From Quillaja saponaria (Eukaryota > Streptophyta > Magnoliopsida > Fabales > Quillajaceae): a stretch of 64,000 nt of DNA. A program made the translations under genes and the position numbers. The notes under the pieces are model-generated. The model saw only the letters and a list, made by a program, of their open reading frames with translations. It was not told the origin of the DNA and made no database searches. Location: positions 21,797,652 through 21,861,651 of the forward strand of contig CM055613.1 of NCBI GenBank assembly GCA_029379385.1, read 5' to 3'. Of this stretch, positions 1 through 11,850 are shown one piece after another (the stretch's first letter is position 1; every line of letters begins with the position of its first letter).

Positions 1-156
1 TGGCGGTAGGCTATGGTTGATGAAATGAATGCCTTACATACTAATGGTACTTCAAAACTAGTCTCTTTACCTTCTGGAAAATCCACTGTTGGATGTAAAT
101 GGGTATAAACCGTAAAAGTTCATCCTTATGGTTCTGTTGATCACTTAAAGGCTATA

Positions 157-1660
157 TTGGTAGTAAAAGGTTACACTCAAGTCTATGGTGTGGATTATTC
201 AGAAACTTTCCCTCCCGTAATTAAAATTACATCTGTTAGGGTATTTATATCTCTAGATGAAGAAGTCTTTATGGAGCAACCACCTGGTTTTGTTGCTCAG
301 GGGGAGTCTGGTATGGTGTGTCGATTGAAAAAATCTCTATATGGCTTAAAGCAATCTCCTAGAGCTTGGTTTGTAGATTCAGTGAAGTTGTTCTTAGTTT
401 TGGCCTTCAGAGGTGTACTGTTGATCACTCAGTTTTTTATAAACATACACCTAATGGCAGAATTCTTTTAATTGCATATGTGGATGATATTGTGATTACA
501 GGTGATGATAATTATGGGATTCAGCAATTGAAATCATTCCTACAGTCTAAGTTTCAAACTAAAGACTTAGGACAACTAAAATACTTCTTGGGCATTGAGG
601 TTGCAAGATCACAATTGGGTATTTGTCCTTTCTCAAAGAAAGTATTGTCTGGATGTCTTGAGTGATATACGTATGTTGGATTCCAAACCTGTAGATACTC
701 CTATGGATCCCAACTACTAAACTTGTACCAGATGAGGGGGAGCTACTGACAAATCTTGAGTAATATAGACATCTTGTTGGTAAGCTGAATTATCTCACAG
801 TCACTAGACCAGATATTGTTTTTGCAACTAGTATGGTTAGCCAATTTCTTTGTCAGCCTCGAACATCTCATTGGAATGCTGTTATTCGTATCCTAAGATA
901 CCTTAAAACTGAATCCTGAAAGGGATTATTATATAAGAATCATGGGCACACTCTAGTTCGAGGACATGGTTGTGGTCATACATTAGTCCATAAACATAAT
1001 TCTACTCCAGTTCAAGGTTATAGTGATGCTGATTGGGTAGGTTTTGAATTTGAGAAAAGATCTACTACAGGATATTGTATATTTTTGGGTGGAAATCTTG
1101 TTTCATGGGAATCATGGGCACACTCTAGTTCGAGGACATGGTTGTGGTCATACATTAGTCCATAAACATAATTCTACTCCAGTTTAAGGTTATAGTGATG
1201 CTGATTGGGTAGGTTCTCAATTTGACAGAAGATCTACTACAGGATACTGTATATTTCTGGGTGGAAATCTTATTTCATGGAAAAGCAAAAAGCAGACTGT
1301 TGTTGTAAGATCCAGTGCTGAATCTGAATATAGAGCCATGACTCATACCACTGCTGAGTTAGTTTGGCTGAAAAATCTATTAGATGAACTTGGATTTCAG
1401 CACTCACAGCTTATGGAGTTAGTATGTGACAATCAAGCTGCATTATATATTGCATCAAATCCAGTTTTTCATGAACGAACAAAACATATAGAAGTTGACT
1501 GTCATTTCGTTCGTGAGAAGCTTATGGATAATACAATCAATACTACATATGCAAAATCAGAAGATCAGTTAGCAAACTTATTCACAAAATCTTTGGCAGG
1601 AAACCGACTGCGATATCTATGCAACAAGCTTGGAACATATAATCTTTATGCTCCAGCTTG
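157..1660 (+). pseudogene. copia reverse transcriptase-RNase H relic
   Basis: RT would copy element RNA into DNA and RNase H would remove the RNA strand. Visible landmarks are VVKGYTQVYGVDYSETF near 163-213, MEQPPGF near 271-291, the RT box YVDDIVITGDD near 478-510, DLGQLKYFLGIEVA near 568-609, and an RNase H segment ending in [16 protein letters not shown] around 1555-1602. Between 'TSVRVFIS' and 'LDEEVFMEQ' (about 250-255) a block of roughly 25 codons usual in copia RT is missing; it normally holds the first catalytic Asp. A frameshift lies near 370-470, a stop follows at 663, and a 172-bp duplication sits in the RNase H part. The last piece (1338-1661) is open. Non-functional. Confidence 0.88.
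938..1281 (+). repeat. 172-bp tandem duplication inside copia RNase H
   Basis: The string starting AATCATGGGCACACTCTAGT at 938 recurs at 1110, and the two copies match with few changes. The period of 172 is not a multiple of 3, so the duplication shifts the frame. It is private to this relic and probably arose by slippage or unequal recombination after the element died. Confidence 0.85.
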
Positions 1661-1668
1661 AGGGGGAG
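1661..1668 (+). promoter_or_regulatory. polypurine tract of copia element
   Basis: AGGGGGAG lies directly before the LTR start TGTTAGAG. This is the plus-strand primer site used in LTR-retrotransposon reverse transcription. Confidence 0.8.
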
Positions 1669-1907
1669 TGTTAGAGTAGACAACTTTACTAGTGGGTCAA
1701 ATTTCCTTATTTATAGTTTCCTTATTTATGAGTAATTTCTATTATGTATATGGCTGATATTTAATATACATTCATTATGTTAGGTAGACATGTATTTGGT
1801 TGATATTTAGTCTAGGTTCACTATGTTAGGTAAACACTTTAGCCTATAAATAGAGGCTCCCTCTTGTACATTTAAAATCATCTGAATATACATTCTTCTT
1901 ATATTCA
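1669..1907 (+). repeat. 3' LTR of copia element (~239 bp)
   Basis: It begins TGTTAGAGTAG right after the polypurine tract and ends near ATATTCA. A TATA-like TATAAATAG is present at about 1846. The length suits short copia LTRs. The right end is estimated because the 5' LTR is outside the window. Confidence 0.7.
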
Positions 1908-1909
1908 AC

Positions 1910-2910
1910 GCGCCACAGTGCTCAACTATGAGAAGCTGCGACGGGATAAGATGAGTCCTATTAGAATTAAATGGAATCTTCAACACTGCAGTGCGATATA
2001 CACTTATGCCGCAGTGCATGTACGGATTTTGAGGACTTCTATTTTAATTAAAATAGGAGAAAAAGGCTAAATGAAGGAGGAATGCTGAAGTTTAAAGACA
2101 CACCAGAGCTCATGATAGAGAATGCTAAGGAGCAGAAGGAGACCCGAAGAATGACAACTTCTAGTTTCTATTCTTTCTTCTTCTTATTATCTATTAGCTT
2201 GTAATGGTTTATGTCTTTAGTTTTTATGTTTTCAGTAGTTAGTTTGGAGTAGTTGTATTCTAAGAGTGATGATTGAACTCACATGTAGCCGATGTGACTT
2301 TAATTTTAAATCAATACATGCTTTAGTTTTAGTATTTATATTACTTTGTTGTTAATTCTTCTAATTGCTTGTTCACCAGTTAGATTGATTTAGAATTCTG
2401 GAATTGACTTGGAAGAGTCAGTTTTGGGATTAATCTTAGGTGATATAGCTTATGTTTGGATTGTTCATATGATTTGGATGATCTAATTTGTTTAAGAGAC
2501 AAGAATATACTTTTTTACCATAAGTAAATAGGAGATTGGTTCTTAATGAGTTTGCTTTAGAATAATTCTCATAGGAATATAGGGAATACACTAAGGGAAA
2601 TCTATTTGCTAGACATAGGAGTATACTAGTAATTGATTAAGAAATCTAGGTTAATATTAGCTATTGCATGAATTAAGTTGAATTAAAGTTATTAAGCTGT
2701 AGTGTGAGGGATATCGTGAACCTAGACTTAGTTTTAATATTTTATAAATCATAATCTCTGAATTTACATTAGCTTAATTAGAGTTAGACTGCATCATAGT
2801 GGTAATTAGCATAAAAAAATAATTATTCCTCGTAGGAACGATCTCTGCTTATTACTATATTACTTGAGGACGATATGTGCGCTTGTGTTTATACAATCTC
2901 TAGTCACTTG
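1910..2910 (+). repeat. LTR-like repeat, copy 1, 5'-truncated
   Basis: This AT-rich non-coding segment is homologous, in inverted orientation, to 3235-4622. Shared landmarks include CTCACATGTAGCC (2279-2291, versus its reverse complement near 3855), AATTCTCATAGGAATAT and a 3' motif TTCCTCGTAGGAACG at 2826. The last motif has diverged counterparts in all three copies of the family. The 5' end is cut off by the copia LTR. It resembles long LTRs of non-autonomous gypsy (LARD-type) elements; that assignment is inference. Confidence 0.6.
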
Positions 2911-3234
2911 CATAAAACTATTCAATTAGATATATGACATTGGTTTACTCATATACTTATGTCTTTTTTTAGAAATGTCTAAATGTAATTCTAATTGACA
3001 TGTTACAAAGAGCTGCTTGTCTTTGCTTCTTTTGATCTCGTTGAGTGAGCTGTATCTTCTTTGTGTTAGTTGACCTAATCCATTTCATTATTGTTGGGAC
3101 GGGGCTCAACCTAGAATTGTATGTTGGACGAGTTTCTGCCTCATACAACTCGGACCAAAGACTGGGGAAGGTTTAGAAGAGATGGGGAAACCCAGTAGCT
3201 GCTAATCAAGGGATCTTGTGATATTAATACTTGA
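2911..3234. other. spacer between inverted LTR-like copies
   Basis: No coding potential, RNA gene or recognised repeat is visible. It forms the loop region of the large inverted repeat made by copies 1 and 2. Confidence 0.5.
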
Positions 3235-4622
3235 TTTAACAAACGTAAGTGCACGTATCGTCTCCAAGTAATATAAAGTATATAAAGATCATTCTCACAA
3301 GTAATAATTTACCTTCTAATGTTAAATACCACTACAATGCAGTCTAATTGTAATCATGCTAAAGTAATTCATAGATTTTAAGCAATTTAATAAAAGTTAT
3401 TAAAGCTAAACCTAGGTTCACGAAATCCCTCTCACTACACCTAATTAACTTTAAATCAATTCAATTTATGTAATAACTTAATATTAACCTAGTTTCTTAG
3501 TCAATTACTAGCATATTCCTATGCCTAGCAAATATATAAATTTTCGTTAGTCTAATTTCCCATATTCCTATGAGAATTATTCTAAGGCAAACTCATTAAG
3601 AATGAATCTACTGATTACTTATGGTGAAAGAGTATATTCCTATCTCTTAAACAAATCAAATCCTTTAAATCATATGAACAATTAAAACATAAGTTATATC
3701 ACCTAACACTAATCGAAAAACTAGCTCTTCCAAGTCAATACCAGAATTCCTAATCAACCTGACTGGTGATCAATAAATTAGAAGCACTAAGAACAAGGCA
3801 ACATAACTTTTAAAACTAAAACATGTATTGAATTACACTAAAGCCACATTGGCTACATGTGAGTTCAATTGTTACGCCTAGAATATATCTACTCCATACT
3901 AACTATTGAAAACACAAACAATAAAGACATAGCCATTACAAGTAAATAGAAAATAACAAGAAGGGAGTAGAAACTAGAAGTCGTCACAACTTCGGGTCTC
4001 ATTTAGCTCCTTAGCACTCTCTATCATGAGCTCTGATATATCTCAAATCTTCAGCCTTAACTTTTTGACATGACTTTCTTTGGTGCCGTGGCACATAAGG
4101 TTTTGTATAGTCCTACTCGAACTCTAACTTGTCCCGCCGCACCTTCAGATCAATAGGCATTGCAGAGCCAACTCCTTGAATACGAAGTCGTCTTTCTTAT
4201 TAGCACCACCACTTCAGATCACAGGCTCTGCAATGCATCTCTCTCTGAGCTTTTTACTATGAATGTTGAGTTCACAGCGCCACAACTTAATTCTTATGGT
4301 GCGGCTTAAGTCTCTTGGCCTGATTTGCCAATTTCTCCCTTTTGTCACACCGCGGCTTCATCTTCTTTGGTGCTACGGCACGAGATTGAATTCCTTTCCT
4401 TATTTCACTTCAACTAGGACACTACAAAGACGTCTTAAACAAGTTAAATACCAAAAATCGTAAAACTACTCCTAATTAGGGTAAAAACTCTACAAAACTC
4501 CTAAACAACCTAAAACGACTAAAACACTAAATTTGACTATTATTCTAACTCAAAACCTTAGCAATTAGCATAAAATATAAATTAAAAACATAGTGAAATA
4601 ACTTTATTTTACAGAGTTATCA
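3235..4622 (-). repeat. LTR-like repeat, copy 2
   Basis: On the minus strand it begins TGATAACTCTG at 4622 and runs to about 3235. It is the inverted counterpart of 1910-2910 over some 800 bp. Just outside the TG start, on the minus strand, lies CTCGAGACTAGCAAAAT, which resembles the sequence preceding the 3' LTR in plant Tat/LARD-type gypsy elements. Short open frames inside are not supported as genes. Confidence 0.6.
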
Positions 4623-5284
4623 CATATTTTGCTAGTCTCGAGCGAAAAGAAAGAAAAAAAATCAAAACAAAAATCACAATTAACTTATCAATGATGAAAT
4701 AATTAGTCCCCTAAAATTCTCAAATTTTATAACAAAAACCCGACTCAAGACAAAACACAAGTATTTCTCCAAATTTATCATGTTCTGGTAAATTTCATGT
4801 GTGTATGTGTGCAAGGCGTTGTCACTAAAGTTAGATGACTTCAAAGATATTTTCAAGATAACCCAAACACTAATCTTAACCCTTAAAACTTCACCTATCC
4901 TTCCATTCTCCATTAAATGTAGGCTAACACTTAGTCAAAAATCAATAAGTCTTTTATTCAGCTTGTAATGTAAGGTTATGGCATAGATTTGATGGAATGA
5001 CATTTTTAGGCTCAATTACCCAAAGCAAAAATGTCCTGCATGAGCTCACTTTCTTTTTCACATTTTCTTTGATAAGGTGTTGATTCACACTCACTTGAGC
5101 TTTAACTCTTTCATCATATATGTTTATTTATTTATTTATTTATATATCACCCTATATATTTCTTCTTGTGTGGGCATAGATGCTCTCTACTTTTTCCTCC
5201 TTTTCTTTCTTTTATTTTTCTACCAAATTTTTGGTTTATAGACAAATTTTCAAAGAATTTCTATATACTTTAACCCAAACTTAA
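4623..5284 (-). mobile_element. non-coding interior of LARD-like element
   Basis: AT-rich, no credible coding frame. It includes a TTTA microsatellite (TTTATTTATTTATTTATTTA near 5126-5145). Its position next to the LTR-like copy 2 suggests interior sequence of that element, cut off by copy 3. Confidence 0.45.
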
Positions 5285-6418
5285 TTTTTATCAAGTAGAG
5301 TTTCGTTCCCACGAGGAATTATCTAACATACAATGTACTAAAATTGATCAATCCTAACTTTATCCAAACAATGAACTTTGATTTGATAACTAAATTATCT
5401 AAACTAATGAATTGGAAATATGCATATTGAGATGAGCATAGGATCACAATTTATCTCACACTCAACTTAACTTGTATTTATCCTATCATGCTTAGATTCA
5501 TGGTATCATGGTATTCACCCAGGGTTCTAATTTAATTATAATTATTTTTAGAATTGCTTATAATCATACCTTATTTAACCAATTCACTATATGTCTATGA
5601 GAATTGAATTAAACAAGATTCATTAAGACATAATCTCTTTGGTCATACAAGTTATATAGGTATATGTCTATCCTATATTCAAATCAAATCCAACCATCCA
5701 AGTGAATGAATTCAAGCATGTATTCATTCAAGGCTAATTTATATTTTCTTTGCCAAGGCTCCTCTAAATTATTATATCAATCTAATTGGGAATCAATCAA
5801 TTAGAAGGTTGCCGCCAATCTTCAAGCTCTTTGGTCCTCTTCCTCCTCTAGCCTCCTTTGCCTCCAAAACCTCTCAGGCCTTTCTTAAGATGCAAAAATT
5901 TCATCCTAAACCTATCTCCCTTCAAACCCTAACTCATATCCCTTATATAGTCTTTAAAATCAAAGTTTTAGTGCATTTTGGGCAAAATAGGGGCTTAGCA
6001 GGGCCAACTTTTTGGAGCTAGGCGCCTTACAATCTGTCTAAACAAGTCCAACCACTAGGGAGCTGGTTTTCTGGTGTTGGGACGCAGGTCAGGACTTAGG
6101 TTGACTTTTTAGTGCCGCCGCACCAGTTTTCCATGGCTGAGGTGCCTGACAAGCTGAAATTTCAACTGTTTTGCATTTGGTCTTCAAAATTGACTTCTTA
6201 AAGCCTTAAACCTTAAAAATAAATAATCTAAATCAATTAGGATTAAAACTCTTATTTGAAAGCTAAATCCTAAGCAAAAACAACTAAAACATGAAATCTT
6301 AATACAAAACACATAAACTACAAACTAAGCTAAAACAAGCCAAATTGTGATGCAAAGCTCAAGAACTTAGCTAAATTGAATGCATAGATGTAATATAAGT
6401 TCTTTTGAGAACTTATCA
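5285..6418 (-). repeat. LTR-like repeat, copy 3 (diverged)
   Basis: On the minus strand it starts TGATAAGTTCTC at 6418 and ends near 5285 with TTCCTCGTGGGAACGAAACT, matching the 3' motif of copy 1 (TTCCTCGTAGGAACG). It is clearly diverged from copies 1 and 2, so it belongs to a related subfamily and is probably not the partner LTR of copy 2. Confidence 0.55.
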
Positions 6419-7400
6419 CAGTCATCCTCATAGACTTGCTTCATGCTCATTAAAGCTCAATTTTACTGCATATTTAATGTGCTCAAAATATTAAGGTGCA
6501 AATGGGTCTTACAAACAAAGGGCTGGTTAACATATGCATATGTTAGAAAGAATAGGCATTTGGCCCAAAAGTGGGTAACTAAGGAAATATAAAATCAAAG
6601 ATGGATATACAAAGGCTCTATCGGTCCAAAGATGACCTAAATCATGTTCTCAACTAAGTTTCGCCTCAAGAAGAATTCTCACTAATTGAAGATGCCAAAA
6701 AGATCATTCAAAACAACAACCCTAGGTAACAATAGCCTTTTTTAGATATTAATGCATGAAGTATATGTCCTAATTATAATAAATTCGAACAAAAGAAAAA
6801 AATTATTGCATTATATCAAAAATAAAAATCAATGCATAAAGAAGATACTATCATGGGAATAGGAAACTATTAGAGCATTCATTAACAAATTAAAATTGCA
6901 ATCTACTTAAAATAATATGAGAAAGGGAAACACATTACAACCTAGATACCGTTTCTAAATTACACACATAAAAGTTAAACAGTACAAATAGAGAAATACA
7001 AAACTAAAAGTTATCCCCCCCCCCTCCCCAAACCTAAACTAAACAATGTCCAAATGTTTAAAAAACGAAGAAAAACAAGGAAAAAAAAAAAAAGAAAGGC
7101 AAAAGATAAAAAGAACTCCCTTCATTCATCATAGCCTATGTCAATGTCCTCTCCTGGATAAGAGAAGGGAAGCTGGAGGCTCGGAACAAGGAGGGAATGT
7201 AGAAGGATCCTATCCTCCTTGCTACAACATCATATGGTTATGTTGCCAATGCTCGGATCAAAGCAGGATGAGCTAGAGTTGCTGGATCACCCTTTCCTAC
7301 TTCAAAGGACTTATGAATTTGTTCATCATCTTGTCATCGATAGGCCTCTTCTATATTACCAATGGTTTAGTGTCTTCCCAAATCACACCAACCTGTCGGC
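6419..7400 (-). mobile_element. non-coding interior of LARD-like element with C/G tract
   Basis: It continues from copy 3. A run of C at about 7014-7024 followed by CTCCCC (a G-rich tract on the minus strand) and then CAAACCTAAACTAAACA resembles a purine-rich tract in element interiors. No coding frame is supported in 6419-7045. Open frames at 7046-7519 on the plus strand look like shadows of the minus-strand relic next door. Confidence 0.4.
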
Positions 7401-8010
7401 ATAGTTCAGTGATGAGGGAGGGGAATCATATGCCAAGATATCCACTGTTTGTAGCCTGCAACATAGCATTGTGTATAATTCAACCAATATCAATGGAAAA
7501 ACCTCGCAATATAGCATAGACCGACCGCTTGCTCCTTGGTCACATCACTTGCATGTCCAGTAGGTAACACATTGGCAGGCACAAAATAATACCAAACCCT
7601 TGCAGTGGCATTAACTGACTGGCCTTGAAGTACACTGGTTCACCATTTGTCAGCTTCCAAATAGAACCCTGGAAGCACAAGGTTGGCATAGAACTCTCTA
7701 GCCAATGCAATTATCCTAGCTGAAGGGGATGTACACAATTTAACCTAACTCCTTTTGTCTATTTGATGGACTATGTTCCAGAAATAGTCGAGGTTGAGGT
7801 GCAGACCTTATTGAGCCACAATCTTCTTGTTTACCGTCCCTTCATGGAATCTATTCTCGGCTGTAGTAGAAATAAATCGACTACTGTCAAAGCTTGATCT
7901 AGTAGATCGAGCACGCTTGGTGCCTTTGGTTTTTTGTTCCATAATCCTGAAAAACAAAACAACATAATCTCGAACCCCAAAATGCCCATCAACTGTGTCA
8001 ACCATAGCCC
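7400..8010 (-). pseudogene. relic of plant transposon-associated protein (Transposase_32-like)
   Basis: On the minus strand a frame with stops reads from about 7940 downward through KRARSTRSSFDSSRFIS, then GLHLNLDYFWNIVHQIDKRS, then ARIIALAREFYANL (about 7684-7725), then ARVWYYFVPANVLPTGH. The REFYANL motif and the following segment resemble the 'putative plant transposon protein' domain found in large non-autonomous gypsy-like elements. At least two stops interrupt it. The family name is recalled from the motif and has not been searched. Confidence 0.45.
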
Positions 8011-8667
8011 ATAATCAACATAAGGTCTCCGACCTAACAAAGCAATACACAATATTCTTAGGCATGTTAGTATCAACAATTCATCACCCATGTATTACTA
8101 ATCAATTTTCATCATCCCACCCCTAAACTTATTTCCCCTATCAAAAGATTATTAATATACATTCAAGAATTATGAAAAAAGGGACATAATGGGGTGGTCT
8201 AAATTCATATTGTATCAGTTCCTTCTAACAAAACCCAAGAACTTAATATTAAGATACAAAACGTAACACCCACATAAAAAAAAACCCAAAACCAAGAATT
8301 ATGCACAAACCCTTAAAGAAGTATATTTACCCTATGATCATAAAGCAATTAAGTATACAACACAAGAAAGGCATCCTACCTACAAGAAAATTTCGTAGAA
8401 TCCATAGAAAAGAGAAAAGGGAGAGTTGCATGGAGGCCTAAACCACCTCCATTTTTCAAAAGAAAACCATAGTTCACCTCAATTTCACCTAGAGAACACC
8501 TAACTTAGGACATAAGGATGTTTGGTTCTCAAGTTGGAGAAGTAGGGAAATTCTACAAGCGGAGAAAAGTAGAAAAATGTAGCTGTAGAACACTTCAAAC
8601 TATAATTCAGAAAGGATTTAGCAAAATAAGTAGAGAATTCACTCAATTGAAGTACTAGAAGTAAAAC
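8011..8667. other. intergenic, no feature recognised
   Basis: AT-rich sequence without a convincing coding frame, RNA gene or repeat. Confidence 0.4.
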
Positions 8668-9651
8668 TGTTGGTTAGAAGTCAAGATATGATTCATGCAT
8701 TTCTTGTTCTGTCTTTTACTACCTATATTACTGAAATTATCTTTTACTCCTTCAATTATTCCCACTGAAAACAACATGCCTGAAAGAGGAATTGAAATAT
8801 GTTAAACTGAGTGTTGATTTATGTAAGAATTGCATGTTTTCGCCAATTGTATACTCTGCCTATGCCTTGTGTTGGCCAAAGAAGTCCAAGCCTCAAGAAG
8901 TACCTAAACAACTAGTAACTGGATCCGGGTCTAGATGAGACTACATTTGAAATGTCTTGCTTAAGATTGTTCCAAAAGGGTGAACAATTAGGCTTATTTT
9001 TGTAATTCATGCTTACAGGCAGTGTTCCTAAATGTTTTACCATGCAATTATATAAGTAGAAGTTAAGTAAAATGTAATGTAGTTTAGTACTTTAGTACTT
9101 TTGGAGGAATGCCTAACTAGGGAATGTGAAGTCACCTCTTGGACAAATTATGTACATAGTCATCACCATGAACATAAATGAAGGTGATGGAGGAAGAGAC
9201 CTCTTTGTTAACTCAATTAGTCTCCCCAGTATTGAGAATTTGATTTAACATAATTATTCTGAGTATTATACAAAGAACTATTCAAGAAATCAACTGAAAG
9301 TTCTATGTATATCTTTTACTTCATCCAGACAGATTAATTAACTAAATGAGAGAATCTGTAAAGAGAGTGTTAAGAGACAAATTTAGCATTAGAATGAATT
9401 CTGAAAGAATTGAATCAGGTTAACCTCCTCATATCTTACTAAGTTAAAACAAGGAGACAACTAATTTAAAGAAGGCCAAATAAAGAGTGTGATATAAATT
9501 TTAAAGAAAGTACTCTATAAAGAACATGATAAAAAAGATTTTATTCAAGTCATTATAAGTTACAATTATCCATGAATAGTAGAACAATGAGAGAAAATTT
9601 ATCTATCTTTACACTTGCAAAAATACAAGCTTAGGGAGGTAAGGTCTTACA
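8668..9651 (+). repeat. LTR (~984 bp), probably gypsy type
   Basis: It begins TGTTGGTTAGAAG and ends ...GTCTTACA, four bases before a tRNA-Met primer site. No partner LTR was found, so the start is a judgement from the TGTTGG motif. The downstream gag relic is gypsy-like. Confidence 0.55.
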
Positions 9652-9655
9652 TTTA

Positions 9656-9666
9656 TGGTATCAGAG
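9656..9666 (+). promoter_or_regulatory. primer-binding site, tRNA-iMet type
   Basis: TGGTATCAGAG is complementary to the 3' end of plant initiator tRNA-Met and lies just past the LTR end, the standard position for first-strand priming. Confidence 0.75.
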
Positions 9667-9985
9667 GAATGTCTGGGACATTGCTTGGTAGAAAAAGGAC
9701 TAGGTAGACATGCCAATGCTCATTCTAAGTGTCATGCATCTAAATGGAAAGTTTGTACATGTATTAGTATGTGCTAAATTGTTAAGTTATGTGTATAGAG
9801 AGGAAAGGCAATATTGACAAATAATGTTAGTGTGTCATATGGTAGACATAGGATAAAAAGGAGTGTTGTGTGTGCATTCTAGGATGCCACATATGAAGAG
9901 GACTTAGAATGACATTCTGACAACATACTCAATGCTTTAGAAGGGTGACAGGAGTGTAAAGGGAGCAGATAGAGGCACATGTAAC

Positions 9986-10660
9986 TGTAATTGAGGCTGC
10001 TAAGGGTGCAAGTACAGCAGCCAATGCTGCAGCAGCTACTCAAGGAAATAGAGAAGTGGGGCCTAGGCCAAGGGAGGCAGGAGCTCTAATGGAATACTTT
10101 AGAAGGGCAAATCTCCATAGTTTCATGAAAAATTATGACTATATATTAGCTGAGAGGTGGATCAATCAATTGGAGAAATTTTTAGCCATGGGCTGTGACG
10201 ATGATGATAAGATGATTTTGGCATTTTATATGCTAGAAGGGGTGTAGTTAACTTAGACAAACTTCAAAAGAGGCCTTTCATAGGAAATAATTCCCTGAAA
10301 GTGTTAAACAAGATCTTGAGGTAGAGTTTAATCAACTTAGACAAGGGAATAAGAGTGTAACTAAGAATGAGCACAGGTTTGAAGAACTATCTAAGTTCTC
10401 AACCAATTTAAAGATGAACCATGATGATAGATGGAAGGTAGTAAAGTAGCTACTTTGGAAGTTGATAACTTTGCTCAAGCCAGTAAGTGCAAGATTGCAA
10501 AGAAGATTTGTATTGAAGAGGAATCAAAAAGAAAATAGAGGTATGAAAATTCAAAGAGATATAGGGAGATGGCAAGGAACAAGAGTACTAAGAGGGTGGC
10601 TAGATCTGGAAGTGGAAAGTAGACTCCATGGCAACATTAGGACCCATACTTATCATAGCA
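9986..10660 (+). pseudogene. Ty3/gypsy gag relic (chromovirus-like)
   Basis: Gag would form the particle shell. The visible core is AERWINQLEKFLAMGCDDDD (about 10152-10211) followed by LAFYMLEGV, the typical start of a retrotransposon gag domain in Tekay/Del/Reina-like elements. Past a stop it continues as EVEFNQLRQGNKSV and HRFEELSKFSTNL (about 10320-10415). Several stops and frame changes follow. The tRNA-Met primer site upstream fits this class. The zinc knuckle is not reached before copia sequence takes over. Confidence 0.7.
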
Positions 10661-10757
10661 TACATGATTGAACCAATTACGGAAGCATATGACATCACTT
10701 TTTTTAGAATAATGGTTATGACATAATTAAAAACAATAGTCATTGAACAAGCACTAT

Positions 10758-11180
10758 GTGTGATGCTAAGTTCCATGTCACCAGAGCTTCAAAGGTAGCA
10801 TGAGAACATGGATGCCCACAAGATTTTCTACACTTGCAAGAGTTGATTTAACCTTAAGTTGGAAACAAGTATACACGAGCTACTTAATATGCTGAAAATT
10901 ATGAAGGCAATATCAAGAAAGATAAAGCTCAAGTGTTACTGATAAATGGTTCTTCTAAACCCAAATCAAAAGGCAAGAAGAAAAAGTCTAAAAGTTAGAC
11001 TAAGGCCACTAGCGGCATCAAGAAAGACAAGGCCAAAGTCACCGGCATCAAAAAAGACAAGGCCAAAGTCACATGTTTCCATTGTACCAAAAAGGACATT
11101 GGAAAAGGAATTGCAAAGCATACATGAGTACGTTGAAGGATAAGAGACTTGGTGAAGCCACTACTTTAAGTATGTTTGTG
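10758..11180 (+). pseudogene. copia gag relic with damaged zinc knuckle
   Basis: A frame reads MLSSMSPELQR, then HENMDAHK, then a Lys-rich stretch, then CFHCTKK (11069-11089). A missing base in the A run separates CFHC from the rest of the knuckle (GHWKRNC, readable one frame away). This is a copia-type gag, different from the gypsy gag just upstream, so 10660-10758 is a junction between element classes. The Lys-rich stretch contains a 30-bp tandem duplication. Confidence 0.65.
11014..11073 (+). repeat. 30-bp tandem duplication in copia gag
   Basis: GGCATCAAGAAAGACAAGGC at 11014 recurs at 11044 with one change; the units are 30 bp. The duplication adds ten Lys-rich codons. Confidence 0.8.
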
Positions 11181-11183
11181 ATT

Positions 11184-11850
11184 GAAGTTAACTGATGAAT
11201 CATATAGTATATGTGAATCCTGTCTATTCGGAAACATGACTGAAAAACCTTACACAAGTAAAGGGTCACGTGCTCATAAGTTACTAGAACTCATACACTC
11301 TGATGTTTGTGGATCAATGTCTATACATGCTAAAGGCGGATATTCCTACTTCATAACCTTAATTGACATCTTTTAGTACACCACAACTCAATGGTGTATC
11401 CAAAAGGAGGAATCACACTCTGTTAAACATGGTGCTTTCCATGATGAGTTATATACTAATCTACCAATTCCTGTTGAGGATATGCTTTGATTACTGCAAC
11501 TTACCTTCTAAATAGGGTTCCATTAAATCTGTTGAAAGATATCCATATGAGATATGGAACAACAAAAAACCAAATATTTCACACTTAAGAATTTGGGATT
11601 TTCGTCCTTAAATCAAAAAAGTTTTAATTGACAAGCTTGAAGCCAAGAGTGATAAGTGCTTATTTATGGGTTATCCTAAAGAAACAAGAGGATACTACTT
11701 TTATCATCCATAGGACCAAAAGGTGTATGTTTCAAGAAACATTGTCTTTCTTGAAAAAGAGTTTATTCTTGAAAAAAATAGTTGGAGTAAAGTAGAACTC
11801 GAAGAATTTCAAGAAACCCAAAATGACAAATTAAGATTTCTGACAACTTG
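11184..11850 (+). pseudogene. copia GAG-pre-integrase and integrase relic
   Basis: The open part (11182-11376) contains CESCLFGNMTEKPYTSKG and LLELIHSDVCGSM, then GGYSYFITLIDIF: the pre-integrase finger tail and the first part of the integrase core. After a stop at 11374, frames with stops match later integrase: NRVPLNLLKD near 11511, then LEAKSDKCLFMGYPKETRGY near 11638-11697, then FYHP and VSRNIVFLEKEF near 11698-11766. The core between the first and second catalytic residues is deleted near 11375. RT and RNase H are absent. Confidence 0.75.

Larger units (their letters stand above)
1..1907 (+). mobile_element. Ty1/copia retrotransposon, 3' part (5' end outside window)
   Basis: The stretch reads as copia pol (reverse transcriptase then RNase H), followed by a polypurine tract and a short LTR, the usual copia 3' order. 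Gag, protease and integrase would lie left of the window. The reading frame is broken by several stops and frame changes, so the copy is dead. The clear YVDD box, the copia-type RNase H C-terminus and the polypurine tract abutting a TG-starting LTR make the class secure; the lineage is not determined. Confidence 0.9.

Noticed and set aside
9656..9666. EPRV primer site
   Set aside because: The same tRNA-Met site is used by gypsy and copia elements; here it follows an LTR and precedes a gypsy gag, with no EPRV sequence nearby.
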